38,874 nt of DNA. Origin: Ornithomonoglobus_A sp045532455 (lineage in GTDB: Bacteria > Bacillota > Clostridia > UBA1381). Of the stretch, positions 25,168-33,312 are shown piece after piece. A program made the translations under genes and the position numbers. Below the pieces are notes generated by a model. That model had not been told where the DNA came from. It saw nothing but the letters and a program-made list of their open reading frames with translations, and did no database searches. The DNA is taken from assembly GCA_045532455.1 (NCBI GenBank), contig JAZSFX010000014.1, positions 1 through 38,874 of the forward strand. Reading direction: 5' to 3'. How positions within the stretch are numbered: position 1 is the first letter of the stretch; every line of letters begins with the position of its first letter.

Positions 25168-26823
25168 TCACGACAGCATTTTATTTACTGCACTGATTAG
25201 TGCATATATTGATGCGGTATTGATATTCGCGTCTACACCCACACCCCAGAATGTTTCATCGGAGCCTATGCGGTGCACACCTATATATGCCGCCGCACGC
25301 GATGCAGATGAGCGCTCCAATGTATGTTCTGTGTAGTTTGATATTTCAAACTCAATACCAAGTAACTTTCTCAGACCATTACACAATGCGTCCAAAGGAC
25401 CATTACCCACACCTGTTATGGCTATCTCTTTATCATGATAACTGATGTTTGCAGTTATGTGTGTATCGTTATTATTTACACTTGAATAATATGATACGCT
25501 CTTTATAGGACTATTCAAGTTTACATAAGTATCCTTGAACGACTGATGAATTTCGTGGTTTGTAAGCACTGTCTGCTTTTCGTCTGACATTTCGTTAATA
25601 ATTGCTGAAAATTCTACAAGCATCGGCTTTGGAAGTGTGTAGCCATATTTGTTTTCCATAATATAGCTTACTCCGCCCTTGCCCGACTGACTGTTTATAA
25701 GTATCGGCTCATACTTTCTGCCTATGTCTGTAGGGTCTATTGTAAGGTACGGATTTGCCCAGGTTGTACTTCCCTCTTGTTCATAAAGGTCCATACTCTT
25801 TTTGATTGCGTCCTGATGCGAGCCCGAGAATGCAACATATGCCATATCGCCCGCATACGGATGACGTGGGTGAATAGGAAGTCTGTTGTATTTTTCGTAT
25901 ACCGAAACAATTTCGTCGATGTTATCTATATTAAGTTCAGGGTCAATTCCCTGCACAAACATATTAAGTGCAATAACGATTATATCGGCATTACCTGTTC
26001 TTTCGCCATTACCGAAAATTGTACCCTCAACTCTGTCTGCGCCTGCAAGCATTGCAAGCTCTGTTGATGCAACACCTGTACCTCTGTCGTTATGAGCGTG
26101 AAGACTTATAACAAGATTTTCGCGGTCATTCAGGTTTTTGCACATATATTCAATCTGGTCGGCATATATGTTTGCAGTTGCAACCTCGATAGTTGACGGA
26201 AGATTTACTATAACCTTTCTTTGGGGTGTTGGCTTTAGAATATCCAACACTGCATTTGTTATTTCTACTGCATATTCAGGCTCTGTACATGTAAAGCTTT
26301 CGGGAGAGTATTCGTATCTTACATTGCCCTCAAGCTGACCCTCAACAAGCGATACCAAAAGCTTTGCACCATCGATAGCAAGCTGCTTGATTTCTTCTTT
26401 ATCCTTTCTGAATACTACCTTTCTCTGCAAGGTAGATGTTGAGTTATAAAGATGAATTATAACATTTTTTGCACCCTTTAGAGACTCAACTGTTTTTGTT
26501 ATTATGTGTTCTCTTGCCTGAGTAAGTACCTGTATGGTTACGTCATCAGGGATTAAATTCTCGTCTATAAGTCTGCGCACAAAATCATACTCCGTAGATG
26601 ACGCAGCAGGGAAACCAACCTCTATTTCTTTAAAACCGAGCTTTACCAAAAACTTAAAGAATTCTATTTTTTCGTCGATAGTCATTGGCGAATACAAAGC
26701 CTGATTACCGTCTCTTAAATCGACACTACACCAGATAGGTGCTTTTGTTAATTTGTTATTTGGCCATTCTCTTGTTTTTAGCGGTATCTCGTGATACATT
26801 CTTTGATATTTCTTATAATTCAT
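25168..26823 (-). CDS. leuA: 2-isopropylmalate synthase
   Basis: Condenses acetyl-CoA with 2-oxoisovalerate, the committed step of leucine synthesis. The 551-residue product is the longer LeuA type found in actinobacteria and some Firmicutes (N-terminal extension, KAPIWCSVDLRDGNQAL). The HMGL-like TIM barrel has metal ligands in DLRDG and SLHAHNDRGTG, and the HGNGERTGN-like motif reads FGNGERTGNADI. The C-terminal ~130 residues are the leucine-sensing LeuA dimer domain (GNGPLDALCNGL, AAYIGVHRIGSDETFWGVGVD). The start at 26823 follows AGAGGA; an upstream in-frame Met is less well placed. No leuB, leuC or leuD is adjacent. Confidence 0.95.
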   Translation of the reverse strand: MNYKKYQRMYHEIPLKTREWPNNKLTKAPIWCSVDLRDGNQALYSPMTIDEKIEFFKFLVKLGFKEIEVGFPAASSTEYDFVRRLIDENLIPDDVTIQVLTQAREHIITKTVESLKGAKNVIIHLYNSTSTLQRKVVFRKDKEEIKQLAIDGAKLLVSLVEGQLEGNVRYEYSPESFTCTEPEYAVEITNAVLDILKPTPQRKVIVNLPSTIEVATANIYADQIEYMCKNLNDRENLVISLHAHNDRGTGVASTELAMLAGADRVEGTIFGNGERTGNADIIVIALNMFVQGIDPELNIDNIDEIVSVYEKYNRLPIHPRHPYAGDMAYVAFSGSHQDAIKKSMDLYEQEGSTTWANPYLTIDPTDIGRKYEPILINSQSGKGGVSYIMENKYGYTLPKPMLVEFSAIINEMSDEKQTVLTNHEIHQSFKDTYVNLNSPIKSVSYYSSVNNNDTHITANISYHDKEIAITGVGNGPLDALCNGLRKLLGIEFEISNYTEHTLERSSASRAAAYIGVHRIGSDETFWGVGVDANINTASIYALISAVNKMLS

Positions 26824-26865
26824 AGTTCTTCCTCTAATTCTAAAAATATACTGATAATACATACA

Positions 26866-26894
26866 ATTTTACAACAAATTCACCTTTATGTCAA
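26866..26894 (-). promoter_or_regulatory. leuA promoter
   Basis: Minus strand TTGACA (26894-26889), 17 bases, TAAAAT (26871-26866). The leader of about 40 bases is too short for a T-box or leucine leader peptide. Confidence 0.82.
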
Positions 26895-26955
26895 TACGTT
26901 TTTCCCTTTTTTAACAATATAGAACAATTTAATTTCCAAAATATAAAAAAAATTA

Positions 26956-26984
26956 TTGACAAAGACAAAAAATGGTGATACAAT
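26956..26984 (+). promoter_or_regulatory. Promoter of the thiamine operon
   Basis: TTGACA (26956-26961), 17 bases, TACAAT (26979-26984). Transcription would begin just before the TPP riboswitch. Confidence 0.85.
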
Positions 26985-26993
26985 ACCAAACAT

Positions 26994-27080
26994 ACAGGGG
27001 AGCTTGTTATGGCAGGCTGAGAGGAAGTAATCAACTTCGACCCTTATACCTGATACGGGTAATGCCGTCGTAGGAAGTTA
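26994..27080 (+). ncRNA. TPP riboswitch (THI element)
   Basis: The conserved THI-box blocks are present in order: ACAGGGGAGC, GGCTGAGAGGAAG, ACCCTTATACCTGAT(A)CGGGTAATGCC and CGTAGGAAGTT. Thiamine pyrophosphate binding is expected to switch off the genes downstream. It lies between the promoter and a terminator hairpin ahead of cytX, in front of four thiamine genes. Confidence 0.97.
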
Positions 27081-27100
27081 TTTTTTTATGCTTTTTCCGA

Positions 27101-27130
27101 AGAATTACCCCTCGGGTAATTCTTTATTTT
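27101..27130 (+). terminator. Riboswitch expression platform terminator
   Basis: AGAATTACCC (27101-27110) pairs with GGGTAATTCT (27114-27123) across a CTC loop, followed by a T-rich run. It is placed right after the TPP aptamer, which fits transcription attenuation when TPP is bound. Confidence 0.88.
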
Positions 27131-27155
27131 TTTATCAGCGAAAGGTAGGTTTTTT

Positions 27156-28328
27156 ATGAATAGCGCAAAAACATCGGTATTTTCAAATTGTCTTATATGG
27201 TTTGGTGCGGCAGTATCAATAGCCGAAATAATGACAGGTACGTTATTTGCACCACTTGGATTTTTAAAAGGCACATCAGCAATTATTTTAGGTCATATTA
27301 TAGGGTGTATTTTTCTTTTTCTTGCAGGTGTTATAGGCGGCAAGGAAGAAAAAAGCTCAATGGAATGTGTAAAAATGTCATTTGGTCAAAAAGGCTCATT
27401 GCTATTTTCAATTCTTAATATAATACAACTTATAGGCTGGACCTCTATAATGATTTTTAACGGTGCAGTGTCGGCAAGCTCTGTTTTGAACATTGGCGGA
27501 CCATGGCTTTGGAGTATTGTAATAGGTGTTCTTATTGCCATATGGATAATTGTGGATATAAAAAGACTTGACACAATAAATACCGTTTCGATATGTGCAC
27601 TGTTTATCCTTACATTAATACTCAGCATTATGATTTTCAAAAACAACTCTAATGCTTCATTTAGCGAAACAATCAGCTTTGGTGCATGTGTTGAATTATC
27701 TGTTGCTATGCCGATTTCGTGGTTACCACTTATATCCGATTATACAAGAAACGCAAAAAGACCCGTTATGGCATCTGCGGCAAGTTCAATTACATATTTT
27801 GTTATAAGTTCGTGGATGTATTTTATAGGTATGGGAGCAGCAATTATGTCAGGTGAGAGCGATATTGCTTCTATAATGATTAAATGCGGTCTTGGGATAG
27901 CGGCACTTATAGTAATAATTTTTTCTACTGTTACAACAACTTTTTTAGATGCATATTCTGCAGGAGTAAGCTGTGTGAGTATACACAAAAAAACAAAAGA
28001 AAAAATTGTGGCACTGATTGTTTGTGCAATAGGTGTTATTCTGGCCATATTTGCGCCCGTGGGACAATTTGAGGGCTTCTTGTATTTTATCGGCTCTGTA
28101 TTCTCACCTATGGTTGCAATACTTATAGTTAATTATTTTATAAACAAAAAGGACTTTTCGCAGATGGAGTTTAATATAACAAACTTAGTAATATGGCTCG
28201 CGGGTTTTGCAATATACAGAATATTTATGAAGATAGATATGCCATCAGGCTCTACACTGCCAGCTATGATTATAACTGCTTTAATAAGTTTTATAATAAA
28301 TAAAATATCAATTTTAAGGAGAAAGTAA
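27156..28328 (+). CDS. cytX: CytX-like NCS1 permease, putative hydroxymethylpyrimidine transporter
   Basis: Membrane protein of 390 residues with about 12 hydrophobic helices, of the nucleobase:cation symporter-1 family. N-terminal WFGAAVSIAEIMTGTLFAPLGF and the central VAMPISWLPLISDYTRNAKRP match the CytX group, proposed as HMP/pyrimidine transporters because they sit under TPP riboswitches. The placement here, directly behind a TPP riboswitch and ahead of thiM, thiE and thiD, supports HMP import. AAAGGTAGG precedes the ATG. A cytosine or other nucleobase permease is the alternative on sequence alone. Confidence 0.88.
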   Translation: MNSAKTSVFSNCLIWFGAAVSIAEIMTGTLFAPLGFLKGTSAIILGHIIGCIFLFLAGVIGGKEEKSSMECVKMSFGQKGSLLFSILNIIQLIGWTSIMIFNGAVSASSVLNIGGPWLWSIVIGVLIAIWIIVDIKRLDTINTVSICALFILTLILSIMIFKNNSNASFSETISFGACVELSVAMPISWLPLISDYTRNAKRPVMASAASSITYFVISSWMYFIGMGAAIMSGESDIASIMIKCGLGIAALIVIIFSTVTTTFLDAYSAGVSCVSIHKKTKEKIVALIVCAIGVILAIFAPVGQFEGFLYFIGSVFSPMVAILIVNYFINKKDFSQMEFNITNLVIWLAGFAIYRIFMKIDMPSGSTLPAMIITALISFIINKISILRRK

Positions 28329-28330
28329 AA

Positions 28331-29152
28331 ATGTTAAAAGAAATGCTTGAAAATGTAAGGAACACTCACCCCCTGGTGCATAATATAACAAATTATGTAA
28401 CCGTGAACGATTGTGCAAACATTCTGCTCGCGTGCGGAGGCTCGCCTATTATGTCCGACGACATAGAAGATGTTTGTGATATTACTTCTATTTGCAATGC
28501 ACTAAACATCAATATAGGGACACTAAATCAAAGAACTATCCCCGCTATGCTTTTGGCAGGTAAAAAAGCGAAAGAGTTGAATCACCCCGTAGTGCTCGAC
28601 CCTGTGGGAGCTGGTGCATCAGCTCTTCGTACCAAAACTGCTATGTCAATTTTAGAAGAGGTTAAACCAACAGTTGTGAGGGGAAATGTTTCCGAAATTA
28701 AAACTCTTGCAATGGGCACTTCAACAACAAAGGGCGTTGATGCGGACATCGCAGACAAGGTAACAAAGGGAACTTTAAAGAGTGCAGTAGCATTTGCAAA
28801 GGATTTTGCTAAAAGGACAGGTGCAATTATAGCAATCACAGGTGAAACAGATATTATAGCGGACGAAAATACGGCATACTGTATATATAACGGGCATTCT
28901 ATGATGAGCTCAATAACGGGTACAGGTTGTCAGCTCAGTGCACTTATAGGCGCGTATATTGCAGCAAACAAAGGTGATGAATTAAAAGCAACCGCCGCTG
29001 CTATTTGTGCTATGGGTCTGTGCGGCGAAAAGGCATTTGACCGCCTTAACGGGCAAGACGGAAATTTAACATACAGAGATTATATTATAGACGCTATTTA
29101 TAATTTAGATGGCGAGGAATTGGATAAGGGTGCAAGATATGAAATTATGTAA
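28331..29152 (+). CDS. thiM: Hydroxyethylthiazole kinase
   Basis: Phosphorylates 4-methyl-5-(2-hydroxyethyl)thiazole for salvage into thiamine. Ribokinase-like fold, 273 residues. Start motif VRNTHPLVHNITNYVTVNDCANILLACGGSPIM, the substrate-facing DPVGAGAS, and the C-terminal TGTGCQLSALIGAY with the catalytic Cys are intact. The ATG follows cytX at once behind AAGGAG. Its 3' end overlaps the thiE start, so the two are coupled. Confidence 0.97.
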   Translation: MLKEMLENVRNTHPLVHNITNYVTVNDCANILLACGGSPIMSDDIEDVCDITSICNALNINIGTLNQRTIPAMLLAGKKAKELNHPVVLDPVGAGASALRTKTAMSILEEVKPTVVRGNVSEIKTLAMGTSTTKGVDADIADKVTKGTLKSAVAFAKDFAKRTGAIIAITGETDIIADENTAYCIYNGHSMMSSITGTGCQLSALIGAYIAANKGDELKATAAAICAMGLCGEKAFDRLNGQDGNLTYRDYIIDAIYNLDGEELDKGARYEIM

Positions 29153-29780
29153 AAACGCAATGCTCATGTATGCAGTTACAGACAGAGCATGGGCAAAAAA
29201 CCAGACACTTTACGAGCAGGTTGAATGTGCCCTAAAGGGCGGTGTAACGTGTGTGCAGTTGCGCGAAAAGGATATGGACTTTGACGAATTTTTAAAAGAG
29301 GCAACACAAATAGGCGCACTCTGCAAAAAGTACAATGTGCCATTTATTATAAATGATAATATTGAGGTGGCAATCAGGTGTAAGGCCGACGGTATTCATA
29401 TAGGTCAGCACGATATCTCCTTAAAAGAGGCACGTGAGATGGTTGGTAATGATATGATAATAGGCGTTTCGGCACAGACTGCCCATCAGGCACTCGAGGC
29501 GCAAAATAACGGTGCAGACTATCTTGGTGTTGGTGCAATGTTTTCTACAAGCACAAAGCTTGATGCGGATGATGTAGCATACGACACATTAAAACAAATC
29601 TGCATAAAAACCTCAATACCCGTTGTGGCAATAGGCGGAATAAACAAGGATAATATTTTAGAGCTTGCAAATTCGGGTGTTGACGGAGTTGCACTTGTAT
29701 CGGCAATTTTTGGTGCTGAGGATATAGAAAGTGAATGTAAAGTTTTAAAAGAGATAGCAGAAAGAATGGTGAATATATGA
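29139..29780 (+). CDS. thiE: Thiamine phosphate synthase
   Basis: Joins HMP-pyrophosphate and thiazole phosphate to thiamine monophosphate. TIM barrel of 213 residues with QLREKDMDF, FIINDNIEVA, DGIHIGQHD, the GVGAMFSTSTK substrate loop and the C-terminal AIGGINKDNI phosphate site. The start was put at ATG 29139, inside the last codons of thiM, behind AAGG; the frame runs further upstream only through thiM. Its stop overlaps the thiD start (ATGA). Confidence 0.96.
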   Translation: MKLCKNAMLMYAVTDRAWAKNQTLYEQVECALKGGVTCVQLREKDMDFDEFLKEATQIGALCKKYNVPFIINDNIEVAIRCKADGIHIGQHDISLKEAREMVGNDMIIGVSAQTAHQALEAQNNGADYLGVGAMFSTSTKLDADDVAYDTLKQICIKTSIPVVAIGGINKDNILELANSGVDGVALVSAIFGAEDIESECKVLKEIAERMVNI

Positions 29781-30559
29781 AAAAAGTTCTTACAATAGCA
29801 GGCTCCGATTCAAGTGGCGGTGCAGGTATTCAGGCAGATATAAAAACCATAACAGTTCATAAGATGTATGCAATGAGTGTAATAACTGCACTTACTGCAC
29901 AAAATACAACGGGTGTTTATGAAATCTCAGAAGCCACTCCCGATTTTGTGGCAAGTCAGCTCGACTCTGTATTTAACGACATTTTTCCCGACAGTTTGAA
30001 GATAGGAATGGTAGCAAATTGCGATATTATTGAGGTAATAGCCGATAAGCTAAAGGAATACGGTGCAAAAAACATTGTTGTTGATCCTGTAATGGTATCT
30101 ACAAGCGGTCATAATCTTATAAGTGATGACGCGCAAAACACACTTATACAAAAGCTGTTACCGCTTGCCGATATTATAACTCCAAACATTCCCGAGGCAG
30201 AGGTACTGAGCGGTATTAAAATAAAAGACGAAAATGATATGGTTATGGCGGCACGTAAAATCTCGGAGTTTTTTAGCGGTGCTATTCTTGTAAAAGGCGG
30301 ACACCTTGTAAATGATGCAACCGACCTTTTATACTGCAATGGAAATGAAAAATGGTTTTCTTCGGAGCGTATAAATAACCCCAACACTCACGGTACGGGT
30401 TGTACACTTTCTTCTGCAATAGCGTGCAATCTTGCAGAGGGATATACTACGGAAGAAAGTATAAAAAATGCAAAAGAATATCTTACAGGTGCACTAAAGG
30501 ATATGCTTGACTTGGGCAAAGGCTCAGGGCCATTAAATCATTCATATATTGTAAAGTAA
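29777..30559 (+). CDS. thiD: Hydroxymethylpyrimidine/phosphomethylpyrimidine kinase
   Basis: Phosphorylates HMP and then HMP-P to HMP-PP, feeding thiE. Ribokinase family, 260 residues, with AGSDSSGGAGIQADIKT at the N-terminus, VDPVMVSTSGHNLI in the middle and THGTGCTLSSAIA at the anion hole near the C-terminus. Last gene of the operon; the palindromic repeat 2 follows the stop by about a dozen bases and may end the transcript. With cytX and thiM this is a salvage set; no thiC, thiG or thiH is seen here. Confidence 0.97.
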   Translation: MKKVLTIAGSDSSGGAGIQADIKTITVHKMYAMSVITALTAQNTTGVYEISEATPDFVASQLDSVFNDIFPDSLKIGMVANCDIIEVIADKLKEYGAKNIVVDPVMVSTSGHNLISDDAQNTLIQKLLPLADIITPNIPEAEVLSGIKIKDENDMVMAARKISEFFSGAILVKGGHLVNDATDLLYCNGNEKWFSSERINNPNTHGTGCTLSSAIACNLAEGYTTEESIKNAKEYLTGALKDMLDLGKGSGPLNHSYIVK

Positions 30560-30570
30560 TACAACAAAAA

Positions 30571-30664
30571 AAGGACAATCTGTATAAATTCTATTGCTCA
30601 AATTTGCGGGACGTCGAGGACGCCGTCCCCTACAAGCAATATCAAATTTATACAGACAGTCCTT
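30571..30664. repeat. Palindromic repeat, copy 2 (downstream of thiD)
   Basis: Reverse complement of the element at 25023-25128 with few changes. AAGGAC pairs with GTCCTT at the ends, TGTATAAATT pairs with AATTTATACA, and the GC-rich inner part GGGACGTCGAGGACGCCGTCCC forms an apical stem. A-rich sequence precedes it and a T-rich run follows, so it can end transcription of thiD and, from the other side, of the stalk-domain gene. Confidence 0.85.
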
Positions 30665-30676
30665 TTCTTCTTTTAT

Positions 30677-31801
30677 TTATTTTATCTCTTTTATTTCACT
30701 TGTTTTTAAATCAATCTCGTAATTTGTAAACCACTCCGAATGGTATCGGTCATCATACTTGAATGTAACCTTTTCATTTTCTTTATCAATTACCAAATCT
30801 CGCGGCGCACGATTCTGAGTGTAAATTATTTTCCCATAATCAATATATGTTCCGTCATCATATACTTGCAGAAGATTATATGCGGTCCACGATGTTCCTG
30901 CCATTGAATAGTAAACAAAAGAATAATCTTCGGCATCAAACCTTTCTATATATCCTCCAATATGATTATTATTAAAATGTGAGATAATTTCCTCTATTGT
31001 TTTCTTAGGTTCAGGTATATAATTTTTCTCTGCTTCTTTTACCTTTTCGGGATAATAATATGTAAACGCTGTAAACTTGTTAGTTGCTGACGGTCTGCGA
31101 AAATAATATCCTATTACTTCATCTTGGGCATTTATAGGTAATACAACCTCAATATCTGTATCATCTGTTACATATTCGGGAAAGTCAAAATGCTCATGAC
31201 CGCCACCACAATGAAACTTTTCTTCAAAGGTTGCATTAGCCTCGGTCATATCTTCATTGAAGGATATTGTTATATCCTTGTCTCCTGAAAATTCACCCCA
31301 TTTACCATACAAAAACTCAAGACTTATTGTGCGGTCTTCTGCATCCCATATATATTTCCCACCGATGGGCGAGAATTTTTTATCATATCCCAAATCTTCT
31401 ATTGCAACCGCAGTTTTCCCGCCAATGTTGTAGGTTGGGACAATAACATCATAAATTAATGTTTTAATATCAGTTTTGTAAATATTTCCTATAACCTTAC
31501 CCGGCTTGGTTTTGTTTTGCGTTTTTCCCTCAACAAGACAGTACGGACTTAATGAAAAAACTTTTAATGTACGAGTATTATCATCGTAAATATACTCATA
31601 CGAGTTCCATCTGATTATATCCTCAATAACTACCACAGTTTTTCCACCAATATTATATGACTCAACTTCAACACCGTTTATATATGCACGAATATCTGTT
31701 GAATATATATGCCCTGCAATATCACCATTGGCTGCAAATACCGATGTTGATATTGTTAATATTGAAATTGCAGTTAAAATAATTGATATAAGTTTTTTCA
31801 T
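30677..31801 (-). CDS. Secreted protein with two copper-amine-oxidase-N-like stalk repeats
   Basis: Exported protein of 374 residues. Residues 1-23 are a signal peptide (KKLISIILTAISILTIS, cleavage SVFA-ANG). Two tandem stalk-like repeats follow: one around 27-80 (GHIYSTDIRAYINGVEVESYNIGGKT and IYDDNTRTLKVF) and one around 103-160 (GNIYKTDIKTLIYDVIVPTYNIGGKT and IWDAEDRTISLEF). These are typical cell-surface stalk domains of Firmicutes. The remaining 200 residues hold a His/Cys stretch (CGGGHEHF) and beta-rich sequence without a recognised family. A strong TAGGAGGT lies 9 bases before the ATG. Function unknown; a wall-exposed binding role is likely. Confidence 0.78.
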   Translation of the reverse strand: MKKLISIILTAISILTISTSVFAANGDIAGHIYSTDIRAYINGVEVESYNIGGKTVVVIEDIIRWNSYEYIYDDNTRTLKVFSLSPYCLVEGKTQNKTKPGKVIGNIYKTDIKTLIYDVIVPTYNIGGKTAVAIEDLGYDKKFSPIGGKYIWDAEDRTISLEFLYGKWGEFSGDKDITISFNEDMTEANATFEEKFHCGGGHEHFDFPEYVTDDTDIEVVLPINAQDEVIGYYFRRPSATNKFTAFTYYYPEKVKEAEKNYIPEPKKTIEEIISHFNNNHIGGYIERFDAEDYSFVYYSMAGTSWTAYNLLQVYDDGTYIDYGKIIYTQNRAPRDLVIDKENEKVTFKYDDRYHSEWFTNYEIDLKTSEIKEIK

Positions 31802-31832
31802 TTTTATTTACCTCCTAAAAACAAAGCTGTGT

Positions 31833-31851
31833 TTTTTCATCTGATGAAAAA
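31833..31851. repeat. Perfect 9-bp inverted repeat upstream of the stalk-domain gene
   Basis: TTTTTCATC, one base, GATGAAAAA. It stands in the short gap between the fkbH terminator and the stalk-protein ribosome binding site, so it could be an operator or a leader hairpin. Confidence 0.4.
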
Positions 31852-31855
31852 GGTT

Positions 31856-31883
31856 AAAAAAACGGTTTAAAAACCGTTTTTTT
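31856..31883. terminator. Hairpin terminator after the FkbH-like gene
   Basis: AAAAAAACGGTTT (31856-31868) pairs with AAACCGTTTTTTT (31871-31883). A- and T-runs flank it on both strands; on the minus strand it directly follows the stop codon. Confidence 0.85.
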
Positions 31884-32904
31884 ATTCCTTAATTTTAAAA
31901 TATTCGGGATAATCCTTTTCCTCGTCGGAGGTATACTCAAGCAACACATCTCCGTCATTATCCTCTATTTCGTCAAAGCCCATAAGCTTATATGTTATAT
32001 ACATCATTCTGTTGCGGTCGGTTGTTTTAAACTCAGCAAACATTCTTTTATTAAGCTTTTGCTTTAATTTAGCAAGATAGATAAGCATTGCTGAGCCGAC
32101 ACCTCTTGACATTACTCTGCAGCTCATTAAAAGCAACTTTATTCTTAAATCTTCATTGTTTTCTACAAGTATAAGACCTATTTTTCCGTAATCGCCAAAC
32201 TTGTCCTTTAAGCCTGCAATTAAAAAGATATGCTTATCATCTTCTATAAATTCCTTTAACTCATCATACGAATAGGTATAGCCTGTGGAATTTAACTGAT
32301 GTGTTCTTATTGTAAGCTCATATGCACGTTGTAAATCTTCTTCATTAACGGGCGCTATTGTAAGCTCCATATCAAGACTTTGCAAAAACTCGTTGCTTGT
32401 ACCCTCAAACTCCTTTTCGACCTCATCACGTTTTGCAGCGGCAATATACATACTTCTGCGGTTTTTTGTATCCTCCGTTATAAAGCGCGGTGTCATTCTC
32501 TCGTAGCTCAGAATATTTTTAGTGTCCCCTGAATCAATCGTCATAACAGAGGGACACAAATGTGCAACCTCCTCACGTTCAAACGGTTGGTCATCTACAA
32601 AGGCAAGCGTATTAATTCCTATATTGAGCTTTTGTGCAATTTCCTTTATGGAGCTGCTTTTGGGATTCCAATTTATCTGCGGATACAAAAAATACTCGTT
32701 TATTCCCAATTCGCATAATCTTTTGTATGCGTCATCATAATTATTCTTGCTTGCAACAGATTGCAGAATGCCGCGTTCGTCAAGACCTTTTATAACGTCA
32801 ATAACACCAGGTGTAAGCTTTTGCGCACCACCCTCAAGAAGTGTGCCCTCCCAGATGGTGTTATCCAAGTCCCATACAACGCACTTAATTTTTTCCTCAG
32901 ACAT
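31882..32904 (-). CDS. FkbH-like HAD-IIIC phosphatase/acyltransferase with GNAT-like C-terminus
   Basis: 340-residue protein of the FkbH type. The HAD domain carries DLDNTIWEG (nucleophile Asp), the SVASKNNYDDA region and FVDDQPFEREEV at residues ~105-120. The C-terminal half looks GNAT-like (RTHQLNSTGYTYSYDEL, LLMSCRVMSRGVGSAMLIYL). Characterised family members take 1,3-bisphosphoglycerate, dephosphorylate it and load a glyceryl unit on an acyl carrier protein. The ACP gene immediately upstream supports such loading here. No polyketide synthase or methoxymalonyl-ACP genes lie in the window, so the final product is unknown; a glyceryl-modified surface or envelope compound is a possibility. 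Confidence 0.85.
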   Translation of the reverse strand: MSEEKIKCVVWDLDNTIWEGTLLEGGAQKLTPGVIDVIKGLDERGILQSVASKNNYDDAYKRLCELGINEYFLYPQINWNPKSSSIKEIAQKLNIGINTLAFVDDQPFEREEVAHLCPSVMTIDSGDTKNILSYERMTPRFITEDTKNRRSMYIAAAKRDEVEKEFEGTSNEFLQSLDMELTIAPVNEEDLQRAYELTIRTHQLNSTGYTYSYDELKEFIEDDKHIFLIAGLKDKFGDYGKIGLILVENNEDLRIKLLLMSCRVMSRGVGSAMLIYLAKLKQKLNKRMFAEFKTTDRNRMMYITYKLMGFDEIEDNDGDVLLEYTSDEEKDYPEYFKIKE

Positions 32905-32916
32905 TCCTATTCCCCT

Positions 32917-33141
32917 TTACAGATACTTCTCGACTGTAGTTGCAATAGTTTCTACAGTTTTAAAATTCTTTTCGGTTATATCTTTATTCTTAAATTTTAT
33001 ACCAAATTCCTTTTCGAGATACATTACAATTTCGAGTGCAAACAGTGAGTTTACATATCCGCCCTTAAACAAATCTGTATCGGGGTTTACTTGTTGCCCC
33101 TTTTCTTTAAAAAAGCCTAAAACCTTTTCTACTGTTGTCAT
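32917..33141 (-). CDS. Acyl carrier protein (stand-alone, FkbH partner)
   Basis: Small acidic carrier of 74 residues. The phosphopantetheine Ser is in GGYVNSLFALEIVMYLEKEFGI, where the usual DSL reads NSL. Helix pattern and the KTVETIATTVEKYL end are typical. The start was placed at ATG 33141; a TTG at 33162 is an alternative but falls in the leader. It lies 12 bases before the FkbH-like gene and is not next to fab genes, so it is more likely a dedicated carrier than the fatty-acid ACP. Confidence 0.85.
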   Translation of the reverse strand: MTTVEKVLGFFKEKGQQVNPDTDLFKGGYVNSLFALEIVMYLEKEFGIKFKNKDITEKNFKTVETIATTVEKYL

Positions 33142-33171
33142 AACAAAATCTACCTTTCTCAAATATAAATC

Positions 33172-33189
33172 ACATTAATTATATAACAA
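33172..33189. promoter_or_regulatory. Candidate Rex operator at the ACP promoter
   Basis: On the minus strand TTGTTATATAATTAATGT agrees with the Rex consensus TTGTTAA-N4-TTAACAA at 10 of 14 positions, the left half being good and the right half poor. It overlaps the -10 box of the ACP-fkbH promoter, and rex is the divergent neighbour. Confidence 0.35.
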
Positions 33190-33206
33190 ACTGCATTTAA
33201 AGTCAA
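33178..33206 (-). promoter_or_regulatory. Promoter of the ACP-fkbH pair
   Basis: Minus strand TTGACT (33206-33201), 17 bases, TATAAT (33183-33178). The leader is about 30 bases. Confidence 0.85.
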
Positions 33207-33244
33207 TAATTTACTCCTAAATACTCAATTTTTTTAAATATTTA

Positions 33245-33273
33245 TGGACTTTTTGCGATATTTGTTGTATAAT
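33245..33273 (+). promoter_or_regulatory. rex promoter
   Basis: TGGACT (33245-33250), 17 bases, TATAAT (33268-33273), on the opposite strand of the ACP promoter. A GGAG ribosome binding site precedes the rex ATG. Confidence 0.75.
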
Positions 33274-33312
33274 AACTATGTATAACTAAATTCAAACGAA
33301 ACGGAGAATATT

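Noticed and set aside
26824..26865. T-box or leader peptide for leuA
   Set aside because: The leader is only about 40 bases, too short for a T-box, and has no Leu-rich open frame.
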